Assembly (NCBI GenBank): GCA_017744515.1
Contig: JAGIBF010000051.1
Location: 22,611 to 60,111, forward strand
Length of the DNA: 37,501 nt
Direction: 5' to 3'
DNA from: Niastella sp.
GTDB lineage: Bacteria; Bacteroidota; Bacteroidia; Chitinophagales; Chitinophagaceae
Position numbers and translations under genes: made by a program. The notes under the pieces are model-generated. The model was not told where the DNA came from. It worked only from the letters and a program-made list of their open reading frames with translations, and did no database searches. This document shows positions 7,948 through 15,296 of this stretch, piece by piece; within the stretch, counting starts at the first letter, position 1, and every line of letters starts with the position of its first letter.

Positions 7948-10900
7948 GCCTCGGCAACCTTCTTCTTGCTCATAAACTTTTCCCGGTCCTTCTGAAACTG
8001 CATAATACTCATATCATACACCACACTATCCCGGTGATTCCTGCGGTAAACAAAATGCACCTTGGAAATATATGGCTCCACGATCTTCACTTCATCAGCC
8101 TTGGCAGGCGATACCACCATCAGCTGCAGGTGCAGCTGCCGGCACAAGTCCATCAGGTAGCGCGCCTTCTCCTCATCCTGACGGCTAAACGCCTCATCCA
8201 CACAAATAAACCGGAAGGAGCGCGTTTCATAACCCTCACTATGAATGCCGAACTGGTAAGCAATGGCCGAGCCAAGGATGGTATAAGTAAGCTGCGCCTG
8301 CTCACCACCACTTAGCTTTTCGGTGCCGGTATAGCTGCGGTGCACCGTTTGCTTGTCCTCAGCCTTGATCTCTTTAGCCGTAAACTTCAGCCAATTCCTT
8401 ACATCCAACACTTCCCGGCGCCAGTTCTCTTGCTTTGTGAGGTCATCCAGCAGTTGCTGGATTTTGATAAAGCTATTTTCAAGGATACTGTCATCCTGCG
8501 TCCGTTGATATTCGGCCAGGTTGGGCTTCCAGTTATTAAGTTGGTATTTGAAGTCCTTGATCTGTTGGTTCAGCTCTTCCTTACAGTCGAGCTGAATAAA
8601 CGTTTGAGGATTCTGCCGGTAAGTAATACTCTTCAGCGCCTGGTTTAGCTTGCCGATATTGTCTTTGATCTTGGCTGCTTCTGCGTCCAGGTTTTCTTTG
8701 AAACTACTCATCCGGTTGATCATCTCCTCGTTCAGGTACTTCTTGAAGCGTTGCCGTTGGTCTTTTAGCTCCTCCTGTTGCAACCTGTTGAGCAACACAA
8801 CATACTCCATCACAAACTCGGCCCCTTCACTCAGAGAGAAAGTGTCATTCTTCCAATCGGGAAACCGCTGATGCAGGGCCGCATCATCCGGGTTCTTGAA
8901 CTTCCGCATGGCTTGCTCGAGATGGCGAACCGTAGTATTTACATCCCCACTGTAAACGTCCACCTTTTTGCGGATAGAAGATCGGATCTGGTTCTGCACC
9001 TTTTCCAGCACATTCAGCTCGATGGTGTAGTCGATCTCTTCCTTTACGTAATGCTCTATCAGGGGAAGGTGTGCTTCTACATCAGCGCCGGCATAGCGTT
9101 GTTGAATATCCCTCGCACGCTGAACAGAAAGATTCCAGCCTTCTACTTTCGTTTTTAAACCACCCATCTTCAACGTTATACTCTCATTCTCCTGGCGCAG
9201 TTGCCGTAATTCTTCCCGGAGCACTTGCTGTTGCTTGCGTAGCGCATCGAGCGCCTTATTGCCCTTCTGCAAGTCCTGCAGTTGCCTGGTCACTTGCTGT
9301 ATAGTAGTGGTGGTAGCCTTCCAGTCGATCGCCTCAAAGTCTTTGACGCCGAGTATTTGCCCGATCGTCTTTTGTTTTTGCTCTACCTCTTTGATGGACG
9401 CTTCCAGCTTCTTTACCTGCCGCTTACTTTCGTCGATTTGCTTTTCGATCTCCGCCAGGTCTTTCACCAGCGATTTGATCTTGGGCGTATTGTCCCAACC
9501 CAGTACATACTGTTGACGACGCCTTGCTTCCGGACTATCATTCTTCTCGTGCCGGTGTTTATTCTTCGTAAGACCCTGAACGGTAATGGCCCGGTCGTAC
9601 TGTTGCAGCAACTTCACATTCTGAACAGCCGCATAATTGTACGACTGCAGCAACTGCTCATACACCCAGTTGCCATAAGGAGAATCCTCTTTGATCTCCA
9701 GCTTGTGCAGGATGCTTTCCTTATCAGCCTTCATCATGCGGCCAAGGCCCTCATCCTTATGATAGTGGTGATATACGATACGGCCACGCAAATCATTCTC
9801 ATTGATGAAGCTGGTAGCCTGTTGATAATACTTGGTAGGAATAATGAGACGTAACGCAAAACCATGCAGCAGGTTTTCCAGTGCAGGCTCCCATTTGCTT
9901 TCCTCCGGCAACACCTGGATCAGCTCTCCGATAAAAGGGATCTCATCAGCCGAAGCACCACAATGCTCCAGAATTTCTGCCCTGATCTGCGCTACCCTGC
10001 CCGTAATATTATTCTTCTGTTGACGCAACACATCGATCTCCTTTTCAAGCAGATCATATTCCTGTTGCTGCGCCAGCAGCACGTTTTCCGATTTAAACAG
10101 GTTGCGCCGCGCAATAGCGATTTCATTGTCCAGGGAAGACAACTGTTGCGTCGCTTTCTCATGGTAACGCTCCAGCTCCAGCTTGGAAGGCTGAATGCCA
10201 TAACCGGCAGCACGCAACCATTCATTCAGCTTATCACTTTGCTCCTGTTGTTGCGCCTTCTTTACATCAAGTTGACGAAGCTGATTTTCAAGATCGGCAA
10301 TCTGCCGCCCGATATCACTGTTGCGGATATCACTATCGATCTTCCGTTCACGCTCGTCCGTATTGGCAATATCCTGCTCCAGTTCCTGTTTCTTCTTCCT
10401 GGCAGCGCCGAGTTGCAGGTTGGTCTCTTCGATCACTTCGGTCAACAGCTTACTCTCCAGAGCCGCAAAGTAATACGGCTGTATCTGTTGCAGGTTCTCG
10501 TAATACCTGGACTGCTTGCTCAGCTCCTGTTCTTTCAGGAATAGATCCTGAACAGGCAACAACAGTTCTATCTGTTTCACGGTTTTCTCGATAGCCGTAT
10601 GCGTATCACTCAGCGTTTTGAATTGCTCCTTCAGGTTGATGAACTCCAGCTCCATGTCATTCTCTTCCAGCATCTGGTTGCGGATAAAGTCATCGAGGCT
10701 GCCGAGGATCTTCAAACTGATCGTTTGGTTGAACAACATTTGCGCCTTCTCACTCCGCATCCCGAAGTAATGCCGCACCTTCTGGCTGTATTCCTTCGGG
10801 CCATCGAAGAACTCGATTAGCTCCTTGCTGCCCCGCTTGGGAAAGCGTTGCCGCAGCACCTTCTTCCAATTACCCTGTGCATCGAAGTGACGGAAGTCTT

Positions 10901-11375
10901 CCTCTATGGTCAGCTCGGCATGAGCGATCATAAAGCTCTTCTTCAGCTCACCACCATTAAACCAGCGACATTGCACGAGCGTCACAAACCGGTCCTCGTT
11001 TTTGAACGTACCGAGAACGATAGAATAAGTCTTCGATTTATCATTACGCAGCCGCTGGGCTGTCTGAATACCCGTATCACTGTCGGTCTCCTCGCCATAC
11101 TCTCCCAGCACATAGCTTTCCTCACTACGCTCATTCTTGGTCTTTCCTTCAGCACTTTGGTTGAAAGACCGCATCCGGCGCTCCGCCGCCAGCAACGTCA
11201 GCATCGAGTGCACAAGCGTGGTCTTACCACTACCATTGGCGCCAGTCAACAAACTGTTCTCACTCTCCGGGCTGATGGTGTACACCACCCCGTCGAAAGT
11301 GCCCCAGTTGTACAACTGCATCTTGTGCAATCGAAAACCAGCCTTGCTGCTATCAGTACTAAACAGACTTAGCAT
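7944..11375 (-). CDS. jetC: Wadjet system SMC-like ATPase JetC
   Basis: An 1143-residue SMC/MukB-family ATPase. Walker A is GANGSGKT (45-52); long coiled-coil arms flank a hinge-like globular segment (about 480-600, with GELIQVLPEESKWEPALENL and YYQQATSFINENDLRGRIVY); the ABC signature LSGGEQ is at 1021-1026 and Walker B FICVDEAFS has Asp1060/Glu1061. JetC dimers with JetA and JetB form the DNA loop-extruding motor of Wadjet. The length matches type I JetC and is shorter than MukB (about 1480). The start overlaps the jetB end by 17 bases. A downstream in-frame Met (residue 19, MQLYNWGTF) is a possible alternative start. All ATPase motifs are intact. Confidence 0.95.
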   Translation of the reverse strand: MLSLFSTDSSKAGFRLHKMQLYNWGTFDGVVYTISPESENSLLTGANGSGKTTLVHSMLTLLAAERRMRSFNQSAEGKTKNERSEESYVLGEYGEETDSDTGIQTAQRLRNDKSKTYSIVLGTFKNEDRFVTLVQCRWFNGGELKKSFMIAHAELTIEEDFRHFDAQGNWKKVLRQRFPKRGSKELIEFFDGPKEYSQKVRHYFGMRSEKAQMLFNQTISLKILGSLDDFIRNQMLEENDMELEFINLKEQFKTLSDTHTAIEKTVKQIELLLPVQDLFLKEQELSKQSRYYENLQQIQPYYFAALESKLLTEVIEETNLQLGAARKKKQELEQDIANTDERERKIDSDIRNSDIGRQIADLENQLRQLDVKKAQQQEQSDKLNEWLRAAGYGIQPSKLELERYHEKATQQLSSLDNEIAIARRNLFKSENVLLAQQQEYDLLEKEIDVLRQQKNNITGRVAQIRAEILEHCGASADEIPFIGELIQVLPEESKWEPALENLLHGFALRLIIPTKYYQQATSFINENDLRGRIVYHHYHKDEGLGRMMKADKESILHKLEIKEDSPYGNWVYEQLLQSYNYAAVQNVKLLQQYDRAITVQGLTKNKHRHEKNDSPEARRRQQYVLGWDNTPKIKSLVKDLAEIEKQIDESKRQVKKLEASIKEVEQKQKTIGQILGVKDFEAIDWKATTTTIQQVTRQLQDLQKGNKALDALRKQQQVLREELRQLRQENESITLKMGGLKTKVEGWNLSVQRARDIQQRYAGADVEAHLPLIEHYVKEEIDYTIELNVLEKVQNQIRSSIRKKVDVYSGDVNTTVRHLEQAMRKFKNPDDAALHQRFPDWKNDTFSLSEGAEFVMEYVVLLNRLQQEELKDQRQRFKKYLNEEMINRMSSFKENLDAEAAKIKDNIGKLNQALKSITYRQNPQTFIQLDCKEELNQQIKDFKYQLNNWKPNLAEYQRTQDDSILENSFIKIQQLLDDLTKQENWRREVLDVRNWLKFTAKEIKAEDKQTVHRSYTGTEKLSGGEQAQLTYTILGSAIAYQFGIHSEGYETRSFRFICVDEAFSRQDEEKARYLMDLCRQLHLQLMVVSPAKADEVKIVEPYISKVHFVYRRNHRDSVVYDMSIMQFQKDREKFMSKKKVAEA

Positions 11376-11940
11376 CTTCTTTCAGTTGATTTAAAAAATC
11401 CAGGCACACATCATTACTAAAACGAGCCTTGATGATCGTGCGCACTTCAAACGTGTCCTCGTCCCGGTATTGGGCATCACTCTCCGTTATCTTGATATAG
11501 CCCAGGTCCAGCACCTGGTTGATATAACTGTCCAGGTCTTTGAGCAACTTCACCTTATTACTCTTTTCCTTGAAAAACGTTTCCAGCTCGGCACGCAGCT
11601 GCTTGCGCTTCAGGTAAAAACGTTTATTCTCCGTATTGCTGATCTCGAAGTCATCCAGCAACTTGCGCAGCAGCACACAAAGCAGGCTCACTTCATACGT
11701 CAGCGGGCGGCGGCTGATGAGGCCAATCGTAGAACCCCTGTCATCCAGCTCCACCTGGCGAATGAAAGCATAACCATCCTCTTTCTGGATCACGGTGTCA
11801 AGCCCCAGCCCATTGAAATGCTGCGTAATTTCTATCTGGTACTTCAGCAAATTGTTCCAGTACTCCTGGTCATCACTGTACACCGGACCCCTCAGCAACT
11901 GCACGATCGCTTTCGCGTATGGTAGCAAAGTCACACTCAT
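11359..11940 (-). CDS. jetB: Wadjet subunit JetB (MukE-like, DUF4194)
   Basis: A 193-residue protein between jetA and jetC. Recognisable DUF4194/MukE-like features are the N-terminal AIVQLLRGPVY...W..LL.Y, the block GYAFIRQVE...GSTIGLISRRPLTYEVSLLCVLLRKLL, and a C-terminal winged-helix part with YINQVLDLGYIKI and a beta hairpin FEVRTIIKARF. MukE-type proteins bridge the kleisin and DNA in SMC complexes. The ATG overlaps the jetA stop (ATGA at 11937-11940). The frame then runs 17 nt into jetC, so the three structural subunits are probably translated in a coupled way. Confidence 0.9.
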   Translation of the reverse strand: MSVTLLPYAKAIVQLLRGPVYSDDQEYWNNLLKYQIEITQHFNGLGLDTVIQKEDGYAFIRQVELDDRGSTIGLISRRPLTYEVSLLCVLLRKLLDDFEISNTENKRFYLKRKQLRAELETFFKEKSNKVKLLKDLDSYINQVLDLGYIKITESDAQYRDEDTFEVRTIIKARFSNDVCLDFLNQLKEDAKSV

Positions 11941-13412
11941 TTATTAAAAATAATTTGAGGTAAGCGTAAATGTTTCCGCTGTGTCTGGTCAAACAAGATA
12001 TCTTCGGTTGCAGCCTCGTTCACAGCGTGTTTATCATATTGTTGGATCAAAGTAATATAAGCAAGTAGCTCCGCAAGCCCCTTCTTGAGTGGATAGGCTT
12101 CCACTACTTCCTTCAGGCTCACCTGCGATTGCTTCTTCAGTAAGTGCTGAATGTTCTTCAACAGCATTCCCTTATCGATCTGCTCATCATTATACAAACC
12201 AGAAAGAGCGGTAGCTGCATCCAATTGCATGGAAGCTGCTTTCGGCACTGCGTCAAATTTGCTTTCCACAGGCTTCTCGCCCGGTTTTCTTTCCAGTGGC
12301 ATTTTGATATCAGCCCGGTCATCAACAGTAATATAAAACTCTCTTTCAGTTCCGGGCTTCTCGATGCGTTGAATGGCCGTCTGGAACACCTGTTGCAAAG
12401 TTTCTTTCAAAGCCCGCCGGTCAGCCTGTTCTTTTTCAGCAACAATGCGGCTTAACTTATAACCGAGCAGCTCATTGGTGTCCAATACCTTCTTGGCCGC
12501 ATAATGCAGGCGTGTCTTCAACTTGCGCAGGCTCTGATGTTCCGTAGTTACCTGGTGTGTTTCCAACACCCGGTACACGGCATCAGTCAGCAAGTTTAGC
12601 TCCTCCTGCTTTTCATCATTCATCAGGAACATCCAGAAAGCATAAAAACTCTTGCCCTGATCATTATTGCGCAATTCATCGAGCGCATCGAAGGTGAGCT
12701 TCAGCAATTGCCCCTTGGTCAGCTTCGCATCAGCATGCTCCAGGCTGATCTGTCGATATATATTCTTGAAATTGTCCTCTACCTCTTTGAAATCGCCGGT
12801 GAGCTCATTGCTGAGGCGCACGATCTCTTCCCAGCGACTCTTTACCTGATAACCCTCAAAAGTAGAAGCAGTATTGCTGCGTTTAATTTCATTGATCTGT
12901 TGCTGCAACTCTTTCTTCTCCTTTTCCAGTTGCAGAATGCGTTCGTCGGGATTGCTGTTGCTGTTCGTTACCAGCGCCTGCAGTTTCTGGAACAAGTCTT
13001 CAAACTTGCTTTCTGTACCCACAAATTCCCGTTCCTGCAAAAGATCATACACCTGGAAAGCCTTGGCAGTATGGCGGCTCAGCTGGTACATCACCTGCTT
13101 GCTGCTATCGTCGATAAAGTTGTGCAGGTAGGCCTCATCCGTCCAGCGGTTGATATAATTCCGGGCCTTGTCTTCATAAGAATAACCAAGCTCCCGGACG
13201 GCCGTTTCCTGGTCGGCATCCGTATAATCGATCTCCTGCAGGTAATTGGCCAGGTGCTGGTTCAGGTCGGTACTACTGATGTAGATTTTATCGGCGTCCC
13301 TGAAGGCCGTATGTAAGAAGCTGAGGATCAATGCCGCATTGTCCGTCCGCAACAATTTCAGCGCCACAGTATCCTTGATAAACTTCTGGTAAGTAAAAAA
13401 CGGATGCGTCAT
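11937..13412 (-). CDS. jetA: Wadjet kleisin subunit JetA (MukF-like, DUF3375)
   Basis: With ATG 13412 the protein has 491 residues (MTHPFFTYQKFIKDTVALKL). The N-terminal winged-helix part (ALILSFLHTAFRD...ISSTDLNQHLANYL) and the following helical region match the DUF3375 JetA family; the middle contains a coiled coil (about 155-190, LQLEKEKKELQQQINEIK) and the C-terminus ends in a short wHTH-like segment expected to bind the JetC head. A start 11 codons upstream would lie at or beyond the predicted transcription start, which supports 13412. JetA is first in the operon and probably limits complex assembly as the kleisin linking the two JetC heads. Confidence 0.92.
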   Translation of the reverse strand: MTHPFFTYQKFIKDTVALKLLRTDNAALILSFLHTAFRDADKIYISSTDLNQHLANYLQEIDYTDADQETAVRELGYSYEDKARNYINRWTDEAYLHNFIDDSSKQVMYQLSRHTAKAFQVYDLLQEREFVGTESKFEDLFQKLQALVTNSNSNPDERILQLEKEKKELQQQINEIKRSNTASTFEGYQVKSRWEEIVRLSNELTGDFKEVEDNFKNIYRQISLEHADAKLTKGQLLKLTFDALDELRNNDQGKSFYAFWMFLMNDEKQEELNLLTDAVYRVLETHQVTTEHQSLRKLKTRLHYAAKKVLDTNELLGYKLSRIVAEKEQADRRALKETLQQVFQTAIQRIEKPGTEREFYITVDDRADIKMPLERKPGEKPVESKFDAVPKAASMQLDAATALSGLYNDEQIDKGMLLKNIQHLLKKQSQVSLKEVVEAYPLKKGLAELLAYITLIQQYDKHAVNEAATEDILFDQTQRKHLRLPQIIFNK

Positions 13413-13432
13413 TCCACAAAATGGTGTAAAGA

Positions 13433-13461
13433 CAAATCTAAGCATGTATTCGGCTCAGCAA
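13433..13461 (-). promoter_or_regulatory. Predicted promoter of the jet operon (Bacteroidota type)
   Basis: On the minus strand a TTG at 13461-13459 is followed after 18 nt by TAGATTTG (13440-13433), a perfect match to the Bacteroidota -7 consensus TAnnTTTG. Transcription would begin near 13426, about 14 nt upstream of the jetA ATG at 13412. No inverted repeat overlaps the boxes, so there is no visible sign of repression. Confidence 0.6.
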
Positions 13462-13557
13462 TCACTTCCGGCCAAATGTGGATTATATGCTTATACCAGT
13501 GGGGAAAAAGAAATATGATTGCGTAAAAGTCCGGTTGCCTTAAAGCATACCTCCCAA

Positions 13558-13606
13558 GTCGCCAGCCTCCGGCTGGTGACGCCTATTTTCAAGCCTCCGG
13601 CTTGAA
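13558..13606. repeat. Tandem pair of TCC-loop palindromes (REP-like)
   Basis: Two hairpins lie side by side, both with stem ends GCC and GGC closing a TCC loop. The first pairs GTCGCCAGCC (13558-13567) with GGCTGGTGAC (13571-13580, one G-T pair). The second pairs TTCAAGCC (13588-13595) with GGCTTGAA (13599-13606). They sit between the jetA promoter and the end of the SGNH gene. They may stop minus-strand transcription of the SGNH gene, although no T run follows. Confidence 0.65.
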
Positions 13607-13613
13607 TCCACGA

Positions 13614-14306
13614 TCAAAGCATTCCCTTCAATACCTGCCAAACGTTATCGGCCACAATCCGGGCGCCTTTAGTATTAGGGTGAATGCCATCAGCCTGGTT
13701 CAGTTCGGGGTTACCACCCACACCCTCCAGCAGGAAAGGAATTAAAGCAGCATTATTCTTATCAGCCAGCGATTTAAATACGGCCCTGAACTCGCCTGCA
13801 TACTTGCTACCCATGTTCGGCGGCACCTGCATGCCGGCCAATATGATCTTTGCCTGCGGGTATTTTGCTTTCACGCGGTCGATGATCTCTTGCAGATTCT
13901 TCCCGGTCTCACTCACAGGTATGCCACGCAGTCCGTCATTACCACCCAGTTCCAGCACAAAAATATCCACCGGTTGTTGCAGCAACCAGTCGATACGACC
14001 TTTACCACCTGCAGTAGTTTCTCCACTCAGGCCGGCATTCACCACTTTATAAGGAAGATTCAGCGAGTCGATCTTTTCCTGTATCACAGCCGGGAATGCT
14101 TCGGTAGGGTCGATGCCATAACCGGCAGAAAGACTATTGCCAAAAAACACAATATGTTTAGCCGGGTCAGTACCCGCGGTCGAAGGATCAGCCACCGCCT
14201 TTTTATCGGTAGTAGTAGCACCATTGTCTTTGGAGGAGGCATTGTCTTTGCAGCCCGTTAAAGCCAGCACGCTCACGATACCGCTTATCAGCAATAATTT
14301 CAGCAT
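13614..14306 (-). CDS. SGNH-family esterase/lysophospholipase lipoprotein (TesA-like)
   Basis: ATG 14306 gives a 230-residue lipoprotein: MLKLLLISGIVSVLALTGC with lipobox LTGC and acylated Cys19, then a low-complexity linker to about residue 50. The SGNH blocks are all present: GNSLS with catalytic Ser58, Gly in AGLSGETT (block II), GGND with Asn123 (block III), and DGIHPN with Asp206 and His209 (block V). The order and spacing match TesA/arylesterase enzymes (thioesterase I / lysophospholipase L1), which hydrolyse acyl esters and thioesters. It is divergent from a YbbA/YbbP-like transporter pair, as tesA is in E. coli, suggesting a shared role in removing acyl chains or lysolipids from the envelope. 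Unlike E. coli TesA it is lipid-anchored. Confidence 0.92.
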   Translation of the reverse strand: MLKLLLISGIVSVLALTGCKDNASSKDNGATTTDKKAVADPSTAGTDPAKHIVFFGNSLSAGYGIDPTEAFPAVIQEKIDSLNLPYKVVNAGLSGETTAGGKGRIDWLLQQPVDIFVLELGGNDGLRGIPVSETGKNLQEIIDRVKAKYPQAKIILAGMQVPPNMGSKYAGEFRAVFKSLADKNNAALIPFLLEGVGGNPELNQADGIHPNTKGARIVADNVWQVLKGML

Positions 14307-14390
14307 ATAAATATTTGATGCACGATTTATCGTTCCGTTAAACATGTAGCGCCTTTTTATGTTCGTTTAATGGTGTATTTTCAACAAGCA

Positions 14391-14415
14391 TGTCAGGCTG
14401 AGCCTGTCGAAGCCT
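14391..14415. repeat. 25-bp dispersed repeat, copy 1
   Basis: A 25-bp sequence beginning TGTCAGGCTGAGCCTG and ending TCGAAGCCT occurs here and, letter for letter, at 17866-17890. It contains the palindrome AGGCT-G-AGCCT. It lies in the divergent gap (14307-14482) between the SGNH gene and the ABC ATPase; a second inverted repeat (GGTTCGTG...CACGAACC, 14426-14445) follows at once. Confidence 0.75.
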
Positions 14416-14482
14416 GTAGTGCCATGGTTCGTGAGGACACGAACCACAATGAGCCTTCAACAACAATGCCTATAACAAACTT

Positions 14483-15166
14483 ATGGAGACTATTCTGAAT
14501 ATACGGAATTTAAGCAAAACTTATCAGGGAGGCGGACACACCCTGCATGTGCTCAATGACATCAACTTTTCAGTAGAAGCAGGCTCCACCCTGTCGATCG
14601 TTGGTCCTTCCGGCAGTGGAAAGACAACCCTGCTGGGCCTTTGCGCCGGGCTCGATCGTGCCAGCAGCGGCGCTGTGGAGCTCAACAATATCCGGCTCAA
14701 CGAATTGAGCGAGGATGAACGGGCGCAGATCCGTAACCGCTATGTAGGATTCATCTTCCAGAACTTTCAATTGCTGCCCACCCTTACGGCATTGGAAAAC
14801 GTGATGGTGCCATTGGAGCTGCGGGGCGAAAAGAACATACGTCCACGCGCTATGGAGCTGCTGGACAAAGTAGGCCTGGCCGACCGGGTACACCATTACC
14901 CAATGCAACTCTCAGGCGGCGAACAACAGCGCGTATCACTGGCCCGCGCTTTTTCCAACGCACCCCGCATACTCTTTGCCGATGAGCCCACCGGCAACCT
15001 CGATGCTGAGACCAGCGATAAAGTCATCAAGCTCCTGTTCGATCTGAACCAGGAAGCCGGTACCACCCTCATCATCGTTACCCACAACCTCGAATTGGCC
15101 GCCCAAACAAAGCGCATCATCAGGATCAAAGGCGGGCACCTTGTAGGAGACGAACGGAACAATTAA
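14483..15166 (+). CDS. ABC transporter ATP-binding protein (YbbA/LolD-like)
   Basis: A 227-residue ABC ATPase with Walker A GPSGSGKT (41-48), Q-loop IFQNFQLLPTLTA (91-103), signature LSGGEQ (143-148), Walker B ILFADE (163-168) followed by PTGNLD, and H-loop VTHN. These sequences, and the length, place it in the MacB/LolD/YbbA group that powers FtsX-type permeases through mechanotransmission rather than classical transport. The FtsX-like permease begins 130 nt downstream and the TesA-like lipoprotein is divergent. The gap to the permease is larger than usual for an operon and holds a strong hairpin. Confidence 0.94.
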   Translation: METILNIRNLSKTYQGGGHTLHVLNDINFSVEAGSTLSIVGPSGSGKTTLLGLCAGLDRASSGAVELNNIRLNELSEDERAQIRNRYVGFIFQNFQLLPTLTALENVMVPLELRGEKNIRPRAMELLDKVGLADRVHHYPMQLSGGEQQRVSLARAFSNAPRILFADEPTGNLDAETSDKVIKLLFDLNQEAGTTLIIVTHNLELAAQTKRIIRIKGGHLVGDERNN

Positions 15167-15210
15167 CGCTTGCGTGATGAAGCCAGGTCAGGCGTCCCAC
15201 ACTTTAATTG

Positions 15211-15251
15211 GCATAGGGTGGGTCGCCTTCCAAAGGCGGCTCACCCTATGC
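15211..15251. repeat. Long hairpin, REP-like, between the ATPase and permease genes
   Basis: A 19-bp stem pairs GCATAGGGTGGGTCGCCTT (15211-15229) with the complementary arm ending at 15251, with two G-T pairs and a loop of about three bases. There is no T tract, so it is not a standard terminator. A close relative (core AGGGTGGGTCGCC...GGCGGCTCACCCT) lies after the permease at 17894-17928. Confidence 0.85.
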
Positions 15252-15296
15252 GAAGAACACGAAAATCAGCATTGACAGAATCTTGAAACATAGCTA

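Noticed and set aside
8034..11394. Many plus-strand ORFs of 70-226 aa opposite jetC and jetB
   Set aside because: They lie wholly antisense to long genes with intact motifs; leucine/glutamine-rich products are the mirror of coiled-coil codons.
6790..13412. Chromosomal MukBEF/MksBEF condensin instead of Wadjet
   Set aside because: The fourth gene encodes a TOPRIM nuclease and the sizes fit JetABCD; MukB would be about 350 residues longer.
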